From the NCBI RefSeq assembly GCF_001468465.1, contig NZ_LNSA01000026.1, positions 1 through 61,536 of the forward strand: a stretch of 61,536 bases of DNA, given 5' to 3'. This stretch comes from Sphingopyxis sp. H115 (GTDB lineage: Bacteria; Pseudomonadota; Alphaproteobacteria; Sphingomonadales; Sphingomonadaceae). Shown here piece after piece: positions 35,544 through 44,899 of the stretch. A program made the position numbers and the translations under genes. Numbering within the stretch: position 1 is the stretch's first letter; each line of letters opens with the position of its first letter. A model generated the notes under the pieces. That model searched no databases. It saw only the letters and a program-made list of their open reading frames with translations, and was not told the DNA's origin.

Positions 35544-36005
35544 TCAGCCTTTGTTGCGGCGATAGTGCAGCACGGCAAAGACGCGCCAGCTGCCATCGTC
35601 CTGCAGCACCGAATCGCTGACGATCAACCTGTCGGGCGTTTCCAGCCGATAGGTCGACCGGCCGATTTCGACGTCGGCGCTGCCCCAGTTTGCAGTCCAT
35701 TCGCGCGGCCCGATGCGACCCGAAACCGGGCGTGTACGGCCATGGCTGTCGGTCCAGTTTCCGCATACGCGGCTCTTGCCGTCGACGCGGCAAATCCCCT
35801 CCGCCGCATAGGCCGCAACCGGCGCGCCGGCGATCGACAACCGATAGACGAGCTGCGTCGCGCCGGCGTCGGGCGCCTCGCCTATGTCGAGCGTCGCCGT
35901 TGCGGGCTCGCCAAAGGCCTCGCCCTCGCCAATCCAGTTGCCATGCCACGCGGCAAGCGGCGGAGACTCGGTGGGCGCAGCCGGCACGACGAGTGCCGCC
36001 GCCAC
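35544..36005 (-). CDS. Putative exported protein of unknown function, 153 residues
   Basis: Not recognised. The segment WHGNWIGEGEAFGEPATATLDIG and later TWTANWGSADVEIGRSTYRLE-like parts look like a small beta-barrel. Two Cys (GICRVDGKSRVCGNW) could pair. The first usable in-frame start after the VOC gene is the GTG at 36005; the hydrophobic LWWVAAALVVPAA at the start hints at a signal peptide whose beginning is not clear, since no ATG, GTG or TTG lies just upstream. It follows the VOC gene by 14 bases. Confidence 0.6.
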   Translation of the reverse strand: MAAALVVPAAPTESPPLAAWHGNWIGEGEAFGEPATATLDIGEAPDAGATQLVYRLSIAGAPVAAYAAEGICRVDGKSRVCGNWTDSHGRTRPVSGRIGPREWTANWGSADVEIGRSTYRLETPDRLIVSDSVLQDDGSWRVFAVLHYRRNKG

Positions 36006-36019
36006 CCACCAGAGCGATG

Positions 36020-36394
36020 TTATGCCGCCATCTCGGACTGCGAGAACATGAAGGCGTTGCCGTCGGGATCGTAGAAGGTGATCAGCTTCACCAGCCCCGG
36101 GATATGCTGGATGTCGCCGTCCTGCCGCACCCCTTCGGCATCGAGATGCGCTTTCGCCGCATCGATGTCTGCGACCTCGAACACATTGGTCGCCCCGCCC
36201 CCCTGCACCACCGCCTCGACCTGGCTCAGCCCGATATTCACCCCCGCCATCGGGGTCTTGAGTTCGCACCAGCCGATGTCGTCGGCGCGGTAGAGCAGTT
36301 CGCACTGCATCACCCGCTCATACCAAGCGATCGATGCGGTCATGTCCTTCACCCCCATCGAACAGGTGAGTTCGGATCCGATCTGAAGCGCCAT
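36020..36394 (-). CDS. VOC (glyoxalase/bleomycin resistance) superfamily protein
   Basis: A 124-residue beta-alpha-beta-beta-beta protein. SMGVKDMTASIAWYERVMQCEL, NVFEVADIDAAKAHLDAEGV and the C-terminal ITFYDPDGNAFMFSQ are typical of the vicinal oxygen chelate fold. It is too short to predict the substrate. The divergent gene 36491 encodes a winged-helix regulator, a common arrangement for this family. Confidence 0.9.
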   Translation of the reverse strand: MALQIGSELTCSMGVKDMTASIAWYERVMQCELLYRADDIGWCELKTPMAGVNIGLSQVEAVVQGGGATNVFEVADIDAAKAHLDAEGVRQDGDIQHIPGLVKLITFYDPDGNAFMFSQSEMAA

Positions 36395-36490
36395 GCCATT
36401 CCTCCCGTCTGGTGCAGCGGCCGGCCAAGGCAGGAATCACCCAGCTCAAGTCGCTTGCCTCTATAGTCCGGTTTATATATTTAGTTGCAA

Positions 36491-37036
36491 ATGCAGTCAA
36501 TCACGCCCGACCTCCTGCTCGTCCAGCTCGGCAGCCATCGCTGGCTGATCCCGCTGCTCGCCGATCTGGCGGCGCATAAGGGCGCCCGGTTCGTCGAGCT
36601 GGTCCACCGGCTCGGCCTCTCGCGCGACAGCCTGGTGCGTACACTCGAAGCCGCACAGACGGTCGGCTGGGTGCGGCGCAATCCCGGCCACGGGCACCCG
36701 CTCCGTCCCGAATATATCCTCACCGAAAAGGGACAGGCGGCGGCGGCACGCGCGGCGACGATCGCCGAGGCGCAGGATGCGATCGGCCTGCCTCCGGGTG
36801 CCGCCACGCGATGGGGCCTGCCGCTCGTTGCCGGAATCCATGCGGGGCACGACCGTTTCAACGCGCTCTCGCGGCTGCTCGCGCCCGCGACACCGCGCGC
36901 GCTGTCACAGGGGCTGACCGCGCTCGGGCGGCATGGGCTGGTCACGCGCGAAATCCTCGACCAGCGGCCGCCGGCGAGCCGCTACGGCCTGACGAAAAGC
37001 GGCGCGCTGCTCGCCGTTGCCGCCTGCGCTGCATGA
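36491..37036 (+). CDS. HxlR-like winged-helix transcriptional regulator with two domains
   Basis: A 181-residue protein that repeats a winged-helix-like module: residues about 8-75 (GSHRWLIPLLADLAAHKGARF...LGLSRDSLVRTLEAA) and about 100-180 (RFNALSRLLAPATPRALSQGL...LGRHGLVTREI). The order of helices and wings matches the HxlR family, usually one domain. ATG at 36491 is preferred over the in-frame TTG at 36485. It is divergent from the VOC gene. Confidence 0.75.
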   Translation: MQSITPDLLLVQLGSHRWLIPLLADLAAHKGARFVELVHRLGLSRDSLVRTLEAAQTVGWVRRNPGHGHPLRPEYILTEKGQAAAARAATIAEAQDAIGLPPGAATRWGLPLVAGIHAGHDRFNALSRLLAPATPRALSQGLTALGRHGLVTREILDQRPPASRYGLTKSGALLAVAACAA

Positions 37037-37060
37037 TTCCCGGCGAAAGCCGGGGCCCGT

Positions 37061-38647
37061 TCAGTTCAACGCCGCCCTTACGAAATCGGCCGCGCGTTCG
37101 CCGATCATGATGCTCGGCGCGTTGGTGTTGCCGCTGACCAGCCGCGGCATCACGCTCGCATCGGCCACCCACAGCCCGTCGACGCCGTTCAGCTTCAGCG
37201 CCGGATCGACCACCGCATCGGCGTCACTGCCCATGCGGCACGTCCCGACCGGGTGATAGACGGTGTCGGCGCGGCTGCGGATCAGCGCATCGAGCGCAGC
37301 GTCGTCATCCAGGTCGACCGGATGGCGATCGACCCCCGCATAGTCGGACAGCGGCGGCGCCGCGGCGATCCGGTGCATCATCCGCACCCCCGCACGCAGG
37401 GTCGCGATATCGCGATCGTCGGTCAGGAAACCCGGATCGATCGCGGGCGCCGCAGCCGCGTCCCCCGATGCCAGCCGCACCGTGCCGCGGCTCTCGGGCC
37501 GGAGCACACAGGCGTGGCACGAAAACCCGTGCCCCTTCACCTTGGTGCGCCCATGATCCTCGAGCATCGCGGGCACGAAATGATATTGAATGTCGGGCGC
37601 CGGCAGGTCAGGGCGCGATTTCCAGAAACCACCCGCCTCGGCGAAACAGGTGGTCATGATCCCCGTGCGCTGCCGGCGATGCTCGAAGATCGCCTTCACC
37701 ATCCGCCACGTCCCGCCCGCACTGTCGCCGAACGGATCGGCCGAGCGCGTTTCCCAGCTTGACACATAATCGATATGGTCCTGCAAATCGGCGCCGACGC
37801 CCGCACGATCGGCGACGACATCGATGCCCTTGTCGCGCAAGTGCGCGGCCGGCCCGATGCCCGACAGCATTAGGATTTGCGGGCTGCCGAACGCGCCCGC
37901 CGACAGCACCACGCCGCCGCGCGCATGCAGCGTCTCGCGCTTCGATCCGCGGCGGATCACCACGCCGGCCGCGCGGCCGTCCGCAACGACGATCTTCTCG
38001 ACCAGTGCCCCCGTGCGCACCGCGAAATTGCCGTGCTCGCGCAGCGGCTCGACATAGGCGCGCGCCGCCGACCAGCGTTCGCCGGCTTTCTGCGTCACCT
38101 GATAGAGGCCGAATCCTTCCTGGCTCGCACCGTTGAAATCGGGCGTGCGCGGCAGTTGCAGCGCCGCGGCGCTTTCGACGAAGCGCCGGCTCGTCACATT
38201 GGGCCAGCGCTGGTCCATGACGTTCAGCGGCCCGTCGGCGCCATGATATTCGTCGGCGCCCCGCTCGTTACCCTCGCTGCGCTTGAAGTAAGGCAGCACG
38301 TCGGCATAGCTCCAGCCGGTGGCGCCGAGCGCCGCCCACTGGTCGTAATCGAAGGCGTGCCCCCGGATATAGACCATCGCGTTGATCGCGCTCGACCCGC
38401 CGAGCCCGCGCCCGCGCGGCTGGTATCCGGTGCGCCCGTTCAGCCCCTTTTGCGGCACCGTCTCATATTTATAGTTCGACGCGTTGCGAATGAACGGCAT
38501 GAAGCCCGGCGTCTTGATCAGCATATTGTCGTTGCGGCCGCCCGCCTCGATCAAGCAGACGCTGCGCTTGCCGTCCTCGGCCAACCGTCCCGCCGCCGCG
38601 CTCCCCGCGCTGCCCCCGCCGATGACGATGATGTCGAACTGATCCAT
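37061..38647 (-). CDS. GMC-family FAD-dependent oxidoreductase (alcohol/choline dehydrogenase type)
   Basis: A 528-residue flavoenzyme. FAD motif [20 protein letters not shown] (about 7-26), GMC signatures [18 protein letters not shown] and [16 protein letters not shown], and the C-terminal catalytic region [17 protein letters not shown] with His plus Asn later in [17 protein letters not shown]. It oxidises alcohols, perhaps long-chain ones as AlkJ does. It lies 94 bases after a sterol-desaturase operon on the same strand. Confidence 0.94.
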   Translation of the reverse strand: MDQFDIIVIGGGSAGSAAAGRLAEDGKRSVCLIEAGGRNDNMLIKTPGFMPFIRNASNYKYETVPQKGLNGRTGYQPRGRGLGGSSAINAMVYIRGHAFDYDQWAALGATGWSYADVLPYFKRSEGNERGADEYHGADGPLNVMDQRWPNVTSRRFVESAAALQLPRTPDFNGASQEGFGLYQVTQKAGERWSAARAYVEPLREHGNFAVRTGALVEKIVVADGRAAGVVIRRGSKRETLHARGGVVLSAGAFGSPQILMLSGIGPAAHLRDKGIDVVADRAGVGADLQDHIDYVSSWETRSADPFGDSAGGTWRMVKAIFEHRRQRTGIMTTCFAEAGGFWKSRPDLPAPDIQYHFVPAMLEDHGRTKVKGHGFSCHACVLRPESRGTVRLASGDAAAAPAIDPGFLTDDRDIATLRAGVRMMHRIAAAPPLSDYAGVDRHPVDLDDDAALDALIRSRADTVYHPVGTCRMGSDADAVVDPALKLNGVDGLWVADASVMPRLVSGNTNAPSIMIGERAADFVRAALN

Positions 38648-38741
38648 GCGACTCTCCCTCGCGCCGCCTCATGGCGGTCGCCCCGGGTGCTTACATGAAT
38701 GTCATTAGGAAGCGAAGCAAGGGGACATCGGTACCCGCCGA

Positions 38742-39047
38742 TCAGATGCAATCGCCCATCAAGCAGGCGCTCAGCATCAGAATCAGCCGCGACGCGATCA
38801 GCGTGGCGAGCAAAATCAGCAAAGCACCCGCCGCCGCCAACCGGCCGTCGCGCTGACGCCAAGCAAAGAATGTGGCTACCGGATAGATCATAAGCGCAGC
38901 GACGAGCAGAACCGTATTGAAGGCCGCTGGCGCCACATCGGTGTAAAAGAGGGTCAGCACCAGCAAGGGGACCGCCCCCGCGCCGAAGGCCGCGGCATCC
39001 CAATGCCGCCAGCGCGCGACACCCCGCGCCTCGCCTCCTTCGCTCAC
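38742..39047 (-). CDS. Small membrane protein coupled to the sterol desaturase
   Basis: A 101-residue protein with three membrane helices: about 20-36, 40-58 and 68-90. It starts at a GTG overlapping the desaturase stop (GTGA) and ends with CLMGDCI. Not recognised as a named family. Probably an accessory subunit or a local membrane partner; this rests on the coupling alone. Confidence 0.7.
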   Translation of the reverse strand: MSEGGEARGVARWRHWDAAAFGAGAVPLLVLTLFYTDVAPAAFNTVLLVAALMIYPVATFFAWRQRDGRLAAAGALLILLATLIASRLILMLSACLMGDCI

Positions 39048-39958
39048 TCCGCCGCTTCCTCGGCCGACCGTCCCGCCGCCCAGCGCTCCTTGATCATCGT
39101 GCTCGTCGCGCGGCTGCCGTCGTGGCTCCAGCCGGGTTCGCGCCACATGTAGCTGAGCTTGTGCTTCCACGGCGCGTGCCACACATCCTTCGCGATCCCG
39201 ACCCATTCATGCACCGCGGCCCACAATATGTTGAAGCTGCCGAGCTGCTTTACGATGCCATAGCGCACCGGCTCGTCGTCGCGTTCGGGGACGAAGCTGC
39301 CGAACATCTTGTCCCAGATGATGAAGACCCCGGCATAATTGGCATCGAGATAGCGCGGGTTCACGCCATGATGGACACGGTGGTGCGACGGCGTGTTCAT
39401 CACCGCCTCGAACCATTTGGGCAGTCTTTTGATCGCCTCGGTATGAATCCAGAACTGGTAGATAAGGTTGAGCCCCGCGCAGAAGAATACCATCGCGGGC
39501 GGAAAGCCGATCAGGAACAAAGGCAGGCGGAACAGGAAGGTCAGGCTGAAAAAGCCCGTCCATGTCTGCCGCAGCGCGGTCGACAGATTATAATGCTGAG
39601 AGCTGTGGTGGATGACATGGCTCGCCCAGAACCAGCGCACGCGATGCGCGCTGCGGTGAAAGGCGTAATAGGCGAGGTCGTCGAGGAAAAAGCAGAGGAT
39701 CCACGCCCACCACCATTCGGCAAATTCGATGCCGATATCGAACAGGCGATATTGATAGACCCACACCGCCATGCCGACGACCGTGGCGCCGACGAGCGCA
39801 CCCGCGACCTGGCTCACCGTGCCGAGCATCAGCGAGGTCAGCGTATCGCGCGCCTCGTACCGGCTCTTGTCCGCGCGCAGCGAAAAGACCATCTCGGCGA
39901 TCAGCAGCAGGATGAAGGCCGGGACCGCATAAATGACGGGATCGGGAAGCTCAGGCAC
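39044..39958 (-). CDS. Sterol desaturase/fatty acid hydroxylase family membrane enzyme
   Basis: A 304-residue di-iron membrane enzyme with about five membrane helices. The His-box set is HRSAHR, HVIHHSS and HHRVHH. In bacteria such enzymes hydroxylate or desaturate lipids, including hopanoids, carotenoids or ether lipids. The start GTG at 39958 overlaps the upstream gene, and its stop overlaps the downstream one, so four genes (40786 to 38742) are read as one coupled unit. Confidence 0.92.
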   Translation of the reverse strand: MPELPDPVIYAVPAFILLLIAEMVFSLRADKSRYEARDTLTSLMLGTVSQVAGALVGATVVGMAVWVYQYRLFDIGIEFAEWWWAWILCFFLDDLAYYAFHRSAHRVRWFWASHVIHHSSQHYNLSTALRQTWTGFFSLTFLFRLPLFLIGFPPAMVFFCAGLNLIYQFWIHTEAIKRLPKWFEAVMNTPSHHRVHHGVNPRYLDANYAGVFIIWDKMFGSFVPERDDEPVRYGIVKQLGSFNILWAAVHEWVGIAKDVWHAPWKHKLSYMWREPGWSHDGSRATSTMIKERWAAGRSAEEAAE

Positions 39959-40355
39959 GCACGATCTCCCGCATGCGCGATGCCCACATCCCCGCATCCT
40001 TCCCCAGTTGCAACGTCACCGCGCCGAATGTTCGCTCCGGCATCGTCAATGTCAGGAAATCCTTGTCGAGCCGTCCGATCACGCTGGCATCGATCGGGCG
40101 CGCGGCAAAGAAATTGCCATGCGCCCGCAGGAGCATCATCCGTCCCTCGGCATTTCGCACGATCGCCGCAAATCCCGCGCGGTCGCGCCCGACCTCGATC
40201 GCGCGAAAGCCCGCCTCGGCCTCTTCGGCAAGGCGGATGGCATGCGCCTCGTCCTCGATGCGCGGATCGGCGCCGAGCCCGATCCGGCCGACCAGCCAGG
40301 CAACGAACAGCACCGCGACGAGCGACGCGCCCGTCTGGACGATCAGCGCCGTCAT
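39951..40355 (-). CDS. Membrane-anchored protein of unknown function, 134 residues
   Basis: One N-terminal membrane helix (about 4-25) then an acidic linker and a small globular domain (RLAEEAEAGFRAIEVGRDRAG, DASVIGRLDKDFLTLTMPER). Not recognised. The start ATG overlaps the stop of the TIGR01244-type gene (ATGA) and its stop is inside the sterol desaturase gene, so it is a middle gene of the coupled operon. Confidence 0.75.
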   Translation of the reverse strand: MTALIVQTGASLVAVLFVAWLVGRIGLGADPRIEDEAHAIRLAEEAEAGFRAIEVGRDRAGFAAIVRNAEGRMMLLRAHGNFFAARPIDASVIGRLDKDFLTLTMPERTFGAVTLQLGKDAGMWASRMREIVRA

Positions 40356-40786
40356 TTTTCCCCCGCGAGCGCGTCCAGCATCGGCCGCAGGCCCGTCAGG
40401 TCATAACCCGCCTTTGCGGCCGCATCGACGATACCGCCGACATCGTCGCCGGCGCGCGCCCGCGCCAGGGCCCAAAGGTGCGTCGAGCGTGTCCCCGACC
40501 GGCAATAGGCGAGGATGGGGCCCGTCGCATCGTGGAGCAGTTTGTCGAGCGCGTCGATCTGCGCATGGCTGAACCCCGCATGGCCGATCGGGATCGCTGC
40601 ATAGGCAAGCCCCTCGGCCGCCGCGGCGTGTGCAATATCGTCGCCCTGCGGCGCCGATGGCTCCTCGCCGTCGGGGCGATTGTTGACCAGCATCGCAAAA
40701 CCCGCCGCCCTCGCCTCGGCCACATCCTCGATGCTGATTTGCGGGGCGACGCTGAAGTCGGCGGACAGGGGACGAAAATCGCTCAT
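40352..40786 (-). CDS. TIGR01244-type sulfurtransferase/phosphatase-like protein (Blh N-terminal domain)
   Basis: A 144-residue protein of the dual-specificity-phosphatase-like fold. FRPLSADFSVAPQIS and DVAEARAAGFAMLVNNRPDGE start it; the active-site loop is ILAYCRSGTRSTHLWAL. In other bacteria the domain is fused or linked to a beta-lactamase-like persulfide dioxygenase; here it is alone. It is the first gene of the coupled sterol-desaturase operon. Confidence 0.9.
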   Translation of the reverse strand: MSDFRPLSADFSVAPQISIEDVAEARAAGFAMLVNNRPDGEEPSAPQGDDIAHAAAAEGLAYAAIPIGHAGFSHAQIDALDKLLHDATGPILAYCRSGTRSTHLWALARARAGDDVGGIVDAAAKAGYDLTGLRPMLDALAGEK

Positions 40787-40849
40787 GCCAGCGATCTACT
40801 CCCGCCGCGCATTGGCTGACAAGCGTGAAGGTGCGTGCGCGATCGAAGG

Positions 40850-40903
40850 ACGGCGGCTTTGGGGTGGGAGGCGGACGGTGCGGCCTCCAGCTTCGTCATC
40901 CCG
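40850..40903. repeat. Dispersed 54-base repeat, family E, copy 1 (with half of family A)
   Basis: Nearly identical in reverse complement to 46866-46919: shared blocks include GGCGG, TTGGGGTGG, GCGGACGGTGC, CTCC and AGCTTCGTCATCCCGG. It lies directly after the stop of the small ACT-like gene. Confidence 0.8.
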
Positions 40904-40912
40904 GCAGGGGGC

Positions 40913-41149
40913 TTACGCTGCCATCTCGTGCAGTTCGGCGACGATCACCGTCACCGCTTCGTGCAGCTTTGCCGCGATTGTCGCGGCCTGCGCCGCGCCG
41001 AGGCCATCGACCGTCACCTCGATCCGCATCAGCCCGCGCTCGACCCGCATCTGCATCGCTGCGGGCATGATCGCCCGCTGTGCGAAGAACCCGGCGACGC
41101 GCGGCAGCGAATGCGGGTCGGGCGTCGCGTCGATCCGGAACCGGTGCAT
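40913..41149 (-). CDS. Small ACT-like (IlvM-like) protein, 78 residues
   Basis: The layout HRFRIDATPDPHSLPRVAGFF, RVERGLMRIEVTVDGL and AATIAAKLHEAVTVIVAEL follows the beta-alpha-beta-beta-alpha-beta order of ACT-type small subunits such as IlvM of acetolactate synthase. No ilv large subunit is nearby. Its ATG overlaps the stop of the preceding dehydrogenase gene (TGATG), so it is made with that enzyme. A regulatory, amino-acid-binding role is inferred. Confidence 0.65.
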   Translation of the reverse strand: MHRFRIDATPDPHSLPRVAGFFAQRAIMPAAMQMRVERGLMRIEVTVDGLGAAQAATIAAKLHEAVTVIVAELHEMAA

Positions 41150-42201
41150 CAGGCGGCGACCCGTTCGGCGCCGGCGATCACCGCTTCCGCCATTTCGTCG
41201 GCGACGATCGCGGGCGATCGGGCTTCGCGCGCCGCGCGTTCGAGCAATGCCCCGACCCGCGGGGCGATCGCCGCCACCCGCGCTTCGACCTCCGCCTCGG
41301 TTTCGCCCAGATATTCCGCCGATACATTGATGATCCCGCCCGCATTGACGACATAGTCGGGCGCATAGGCAATGCCGCGCTCGAGCAGCAGCGCCGCGAC
41401 ATCGGGCGCCGCGAGCTGGTTGTTTGCAGCGCCGCAGACCAGCTTTGCCTTCAGCTTGCCGACCGTTTCATGGGTCAGCGCACCGCCGAGCGCACAGGGC
41501 GCGAAAATGTCTGCGTCGACCCCGGCGATGGCATCGGTGTCGACAACCTCGGCGCCGAGGATCGCGCGCAGCCGGTCGCGGCGCGCGGGGTCGGGATCGG
41601 CGATTACCAGATGCGCCCCGGCATCGGCGAGACGGCGGCAGAGGTCGGCGCCGACATTTCCCGTGCCCTGTACCGCGACGGTCAGCCCCTCGAGGTCGCG
41701 GCCGAGCGCGAAGTCCGCGGCGACGCGCATCGATTCGAACACGCCTTTTGCAGTCCAGGGCGACGGATCGCCCCCGGCGCGGCCTTCGGCGGACGGCAAT
41801 CCGGCGACATGGCGCGAGACGCTGGCGACCTCCTGCATGTCGGCGACCGTTGTCCCGACATCCTCGGCGGTGACATAGAGCCCGCCGAGATTTTCGACCG
41901 CGCGGCCAAAGGCGCGGAACAGCGCGACGCGGTCATATTCGCCCTCGGGACGCCGCAGCACCGCCTTGGCCCCGCCGAGCGGCAGTCCGGCGAGCGCATT
42001 CTTGTAGCTCATGCCTTCGGCGAGCCGCATGGCATCGCCGAGCGCGTGGCGCATGTCGGGATAGGACCACAGCCGACAGCCGCCGGCGCCCGGCCCGAGC
42101 GTCGTCGAGTGGATCGCGATGAAGCCGTCGAGCCCGGATTCGAGATCATATAGGCGCACGCATTCGAGCGGCGGGGCCAGGCGGGCAAGACGAACGACCA
42201 T
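41149..42201 (-). CDS. Glu/Leu/Phe/Val dehydrogenase family enzyme (leucine/valine-type)
   Basis: A 350-residue NAD-dependent amino acid dehydrogenase. The active-site region GPGAGGCRLWSY...AEGMSYKNALAGLPLGGAKAV has both catalytic Lys residues (MSYKNA and GGAKAV). The Rossmann motif is VAVQGTGNVGADLC, and NNQLA and YVVNAGGIINV follow. The size and GPGAGG block place it with leucine dehydrogenases, releasing ammonia from branched-chain amino acids. ATG at 42201 follows AAGGAG. Divergent from an Lrp-type regulator. Confidence 0.92.
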   Translation of the reverse strand: MVVRLARLAPPLECVRLYDLESGLDGFIAIHSTTLGPGAGGCRLWSYPDMRHALGDAMRLAEGMSYKNALAGLPLGGAKAVLRRPEGEYDRVALFRAFGRAVENLGGLYVTAEDVGTTVADMQEVASVSRHVAGLPSAEGRAGGDPSPWTAKGVFESMRVAADFALGRDLEGLTVAVQGTGNVGADLCRRLADAGAHLVIADPDPARRDRLRAILGAEVVDTDAIAGVDADIFAPCALGGALTHETVGKLKAKLVCGAANNQLAAPDVAALLLERGIAYAPDYVVNAGGIINVSAEYLGETEAEVEARVAAIAPRVGALLERAAREARSPAIVADEMAEAVIAGAERVAA

Positions 42202-42326
42202 GAGACACTCCTTCGAACAAGGAATGCATGATCGCATCGAAGCGCAGGACGATCTTGCCTTGAATCGCGGGGCAAGGCGATATTTTGAGGATTATCTATC
42301 CCCATTATTCACGATATAGGGAACAG
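42202..42326. promoter_or_regulatory. Divergent promoter region between dehydrogenase and Lrp-type regulator
   Basis: 125 bases with an inverted repeat CTTGCC...GGCAAG (about 42252-42274) and an AT-rich stretch (about 42280-42320), as expected for Lrp binding. Confidence 0.5.
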
Positions 42327-42791
42327 ATGACCGACCTGGACCCATTCGAGATAAAAATCCTCCGCGAATTGCAGCGCGACGCGAATCAGACGACGGCCGA
42401 GGTCGCCGAACGGGTGGGCCTGTCGGTGTCGCCGTGCTGGCGGCGGATCGACCGGCTTGAACGCGACGGCTTCATCCGCAAGCGCGTCGCGATCGTCGAC
42501 CGGCGCAAGGTCGGGCTCAACGCGCATGTGTTCGCGCAGGTCAAGCTTAACGCCCATGGCCGCGCCAATCTTGACGAGTTCAGCGCGGCGATCCGCGGCT
42601 TTCCCGAAGTGCTCGACGCCTATGTACTGATGGGCACGACCGACTTCATGCTACGGATCGTTGCCAGGGACATCGACGCTTATGAAAGCTTCTTCTTCGA
42701 CCAGCTAAGCAAATTGCCGGGAGTGCAGGAAATCAATTCGACCGTCGCGCTATCCGAAATCAAGGCGACGACCGAACTGCCGCTGGGATAG
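42327..42791 (+). CDS. Lrp/AsnC-family transcriptional regulator
   Basis: A 154-residue regulator. The N-terminal winged helix DPFEIKILRELQRDANQTTA and VGLSVSPCWRRIDRLERDGFI is followed by a RAM/ACT ligand domain with DAYVLMGTTDFMLRIVARDI and the end GVQEINSTVALSEIKATTELP (in parts). It is divergent from the leucine-type dehydrogenase, so it is probably its amino-acid-responsive regulator (BkdR-like). ATG at 42327 follows AGGGAAC. Confidence 0.94.
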   Translation: MTDLDPFEIKILRELQRDANQTTAEVAERVGLSVSPCWRRIDRLERDGFIRKRVAIVDRRKVGLNAHVFAQVKLNAHGRANLDEFSAAIRGFPEVLDAYVLMGTTDFMLRIVARDIDAYESFFFDQLSKLPGVQEINSTVALSEIKATTELPLG

Positions 42792-42814
42792 GGGCCGGGG
42801 TTCCCGCCGCGGCG

Positions 42815-43528
42815 CTATTTGCGGCGATAGCGGAAATACCACACCTCGTGTCCCTGCGCGCGCGCCTTGGCTTCGTAGCGCGTTTCCGGCCAGCCGCCGG
42901 GACGGATCTGGAAGTCGCGCGCATCCTTCGCCAGCCATTCGAACTGGTTGCGGTGGCGGCGCATCACCATCAGCGCATGCCGGAGGTAGACCGGATGGTC
43001 GGTGCCGAATCGGAACTCACCGCCGGGCTTCAGCTTCGCCGCGATCAGGTCGAGCGGCCCATCGTTCATCATCCGCCGCTTCGCGTGGCGCGCCTTGGGC
43101 CAGGGGTCGGGGTGGAGCAGATAGGCGAAGGAGAGCGCGCCGTCGGGAATCCGCCGCAGCACCTCCAGCGCATCGCCATGGTGGATGCGGACATTGCCCA
43201 GCGGCAACTTCGCGCCATGATCGCCCGCGACATGGACCAGTGCCTGGGCAACGCCGTTGATGAACGGCTCAGCGCCGATAAAGCCATGATCGGGCAGCAT
43301 GTCGGCGCGTCCCGCCATATGCTCGCCGCCGCCAAAACCGATCTCGAAATGGAGCGGACATGCCTGCCCGAACAGACGCTCCGCCGAAACTTCGCCAACT
43401 TCCGGCACCGCGATCTGCGGCAGCAGCGTGTCGACCAGATCCTGCTGGCCGGCGCGCAGGGGCTTGCCCTTCGAGCGGCCGTAGAGGCGGTTGAGGGTCG
43501 TCGGGTCGCCGGGTTTGTGCGCAGTCAT
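42815..43528 (-). CDS. trmB: tRNA (guanine-N7-)-methyltransferase
   Basis: A 237-residue SAM-dependent enzyme methylating G46 of tRNA. The SAM-binding LHFEIGFGGGEHMAG and GAEPFINGV, and the family signature LLHPDPWPKARHAKRRM with TDHPVYLRHAL, are clear. ATG at 43528 gives the usual length. metK, which makes its cofactor, lies 84 bases upstream on the same strand. Confidence 0.96.
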   Translation of the reverse strand: MTAHKPGDPTTLNRLYGRSKGKPLRAGQQDLVDTLLPQIAVPEVGEVSAERLFGQACPLHFEIGFGGGEHMAGRADMLPDHGFIGAEPFINGVAQALVHVAGDHGAKLPLGNVRIHHGDALEVLRRIPDGALSFAYLLHPDPWPKARHAKRRMMNDGPLDLIAAKLKPGGEFRFGTDHPVYLRHALMVMRRHRNQFEWLAKDARDFQIRPGGWPETRYEAKARAQGHEVWYFRYRRK

Positions 43529-43612
43529 GGCGCGCCCGTTAGCGTGCCGGGGCGGGGGCGGCAAGCGCCCGCGCTCTCCGTGGGCGGGGGCGGCAAGCAC
43601 CCCCGGCTCGCC

Positions 43613-44833
<1,221 letters not shown>

Positions 44834-44872
44834 GGAGAGCCTTCTTGGATCGGGTAAGAGGGGAGTCGAATA

Positions 44873-44888
44873 TAAAGGAAGCTTTATG
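44873..44888. promoter_or_regulatory. Inverted repeat upstream of metK, possible SahR-type operator
   Basis: ATAAAG-N4-CTTTAT, AT-rich against a GC-rich background, in the short gap between lnt and metK. It resembles sites reported for SAH-responsive ArsR-type regulators of methionine-cycle genes; this is an inference. Confidence 0.45.
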
Positions 44889-44899
44889 TGAGGGTGCTG

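Noticed and set aside
39122..40819. Large plus-strand open frame opposite the sterol-desaturase operon
   Set aside because: Covers four coupled minus-strand genes with clear motifs or overlaps; no protein motif of its own.
44834..44899. SAM riboswitch upstream of metK
   Set aside because: The gap is only 66 bases and shows none of the conserved SAM-II or SAM/SAH aptamer blocks; the short AT-rich inverted repeat is better read as an operator.
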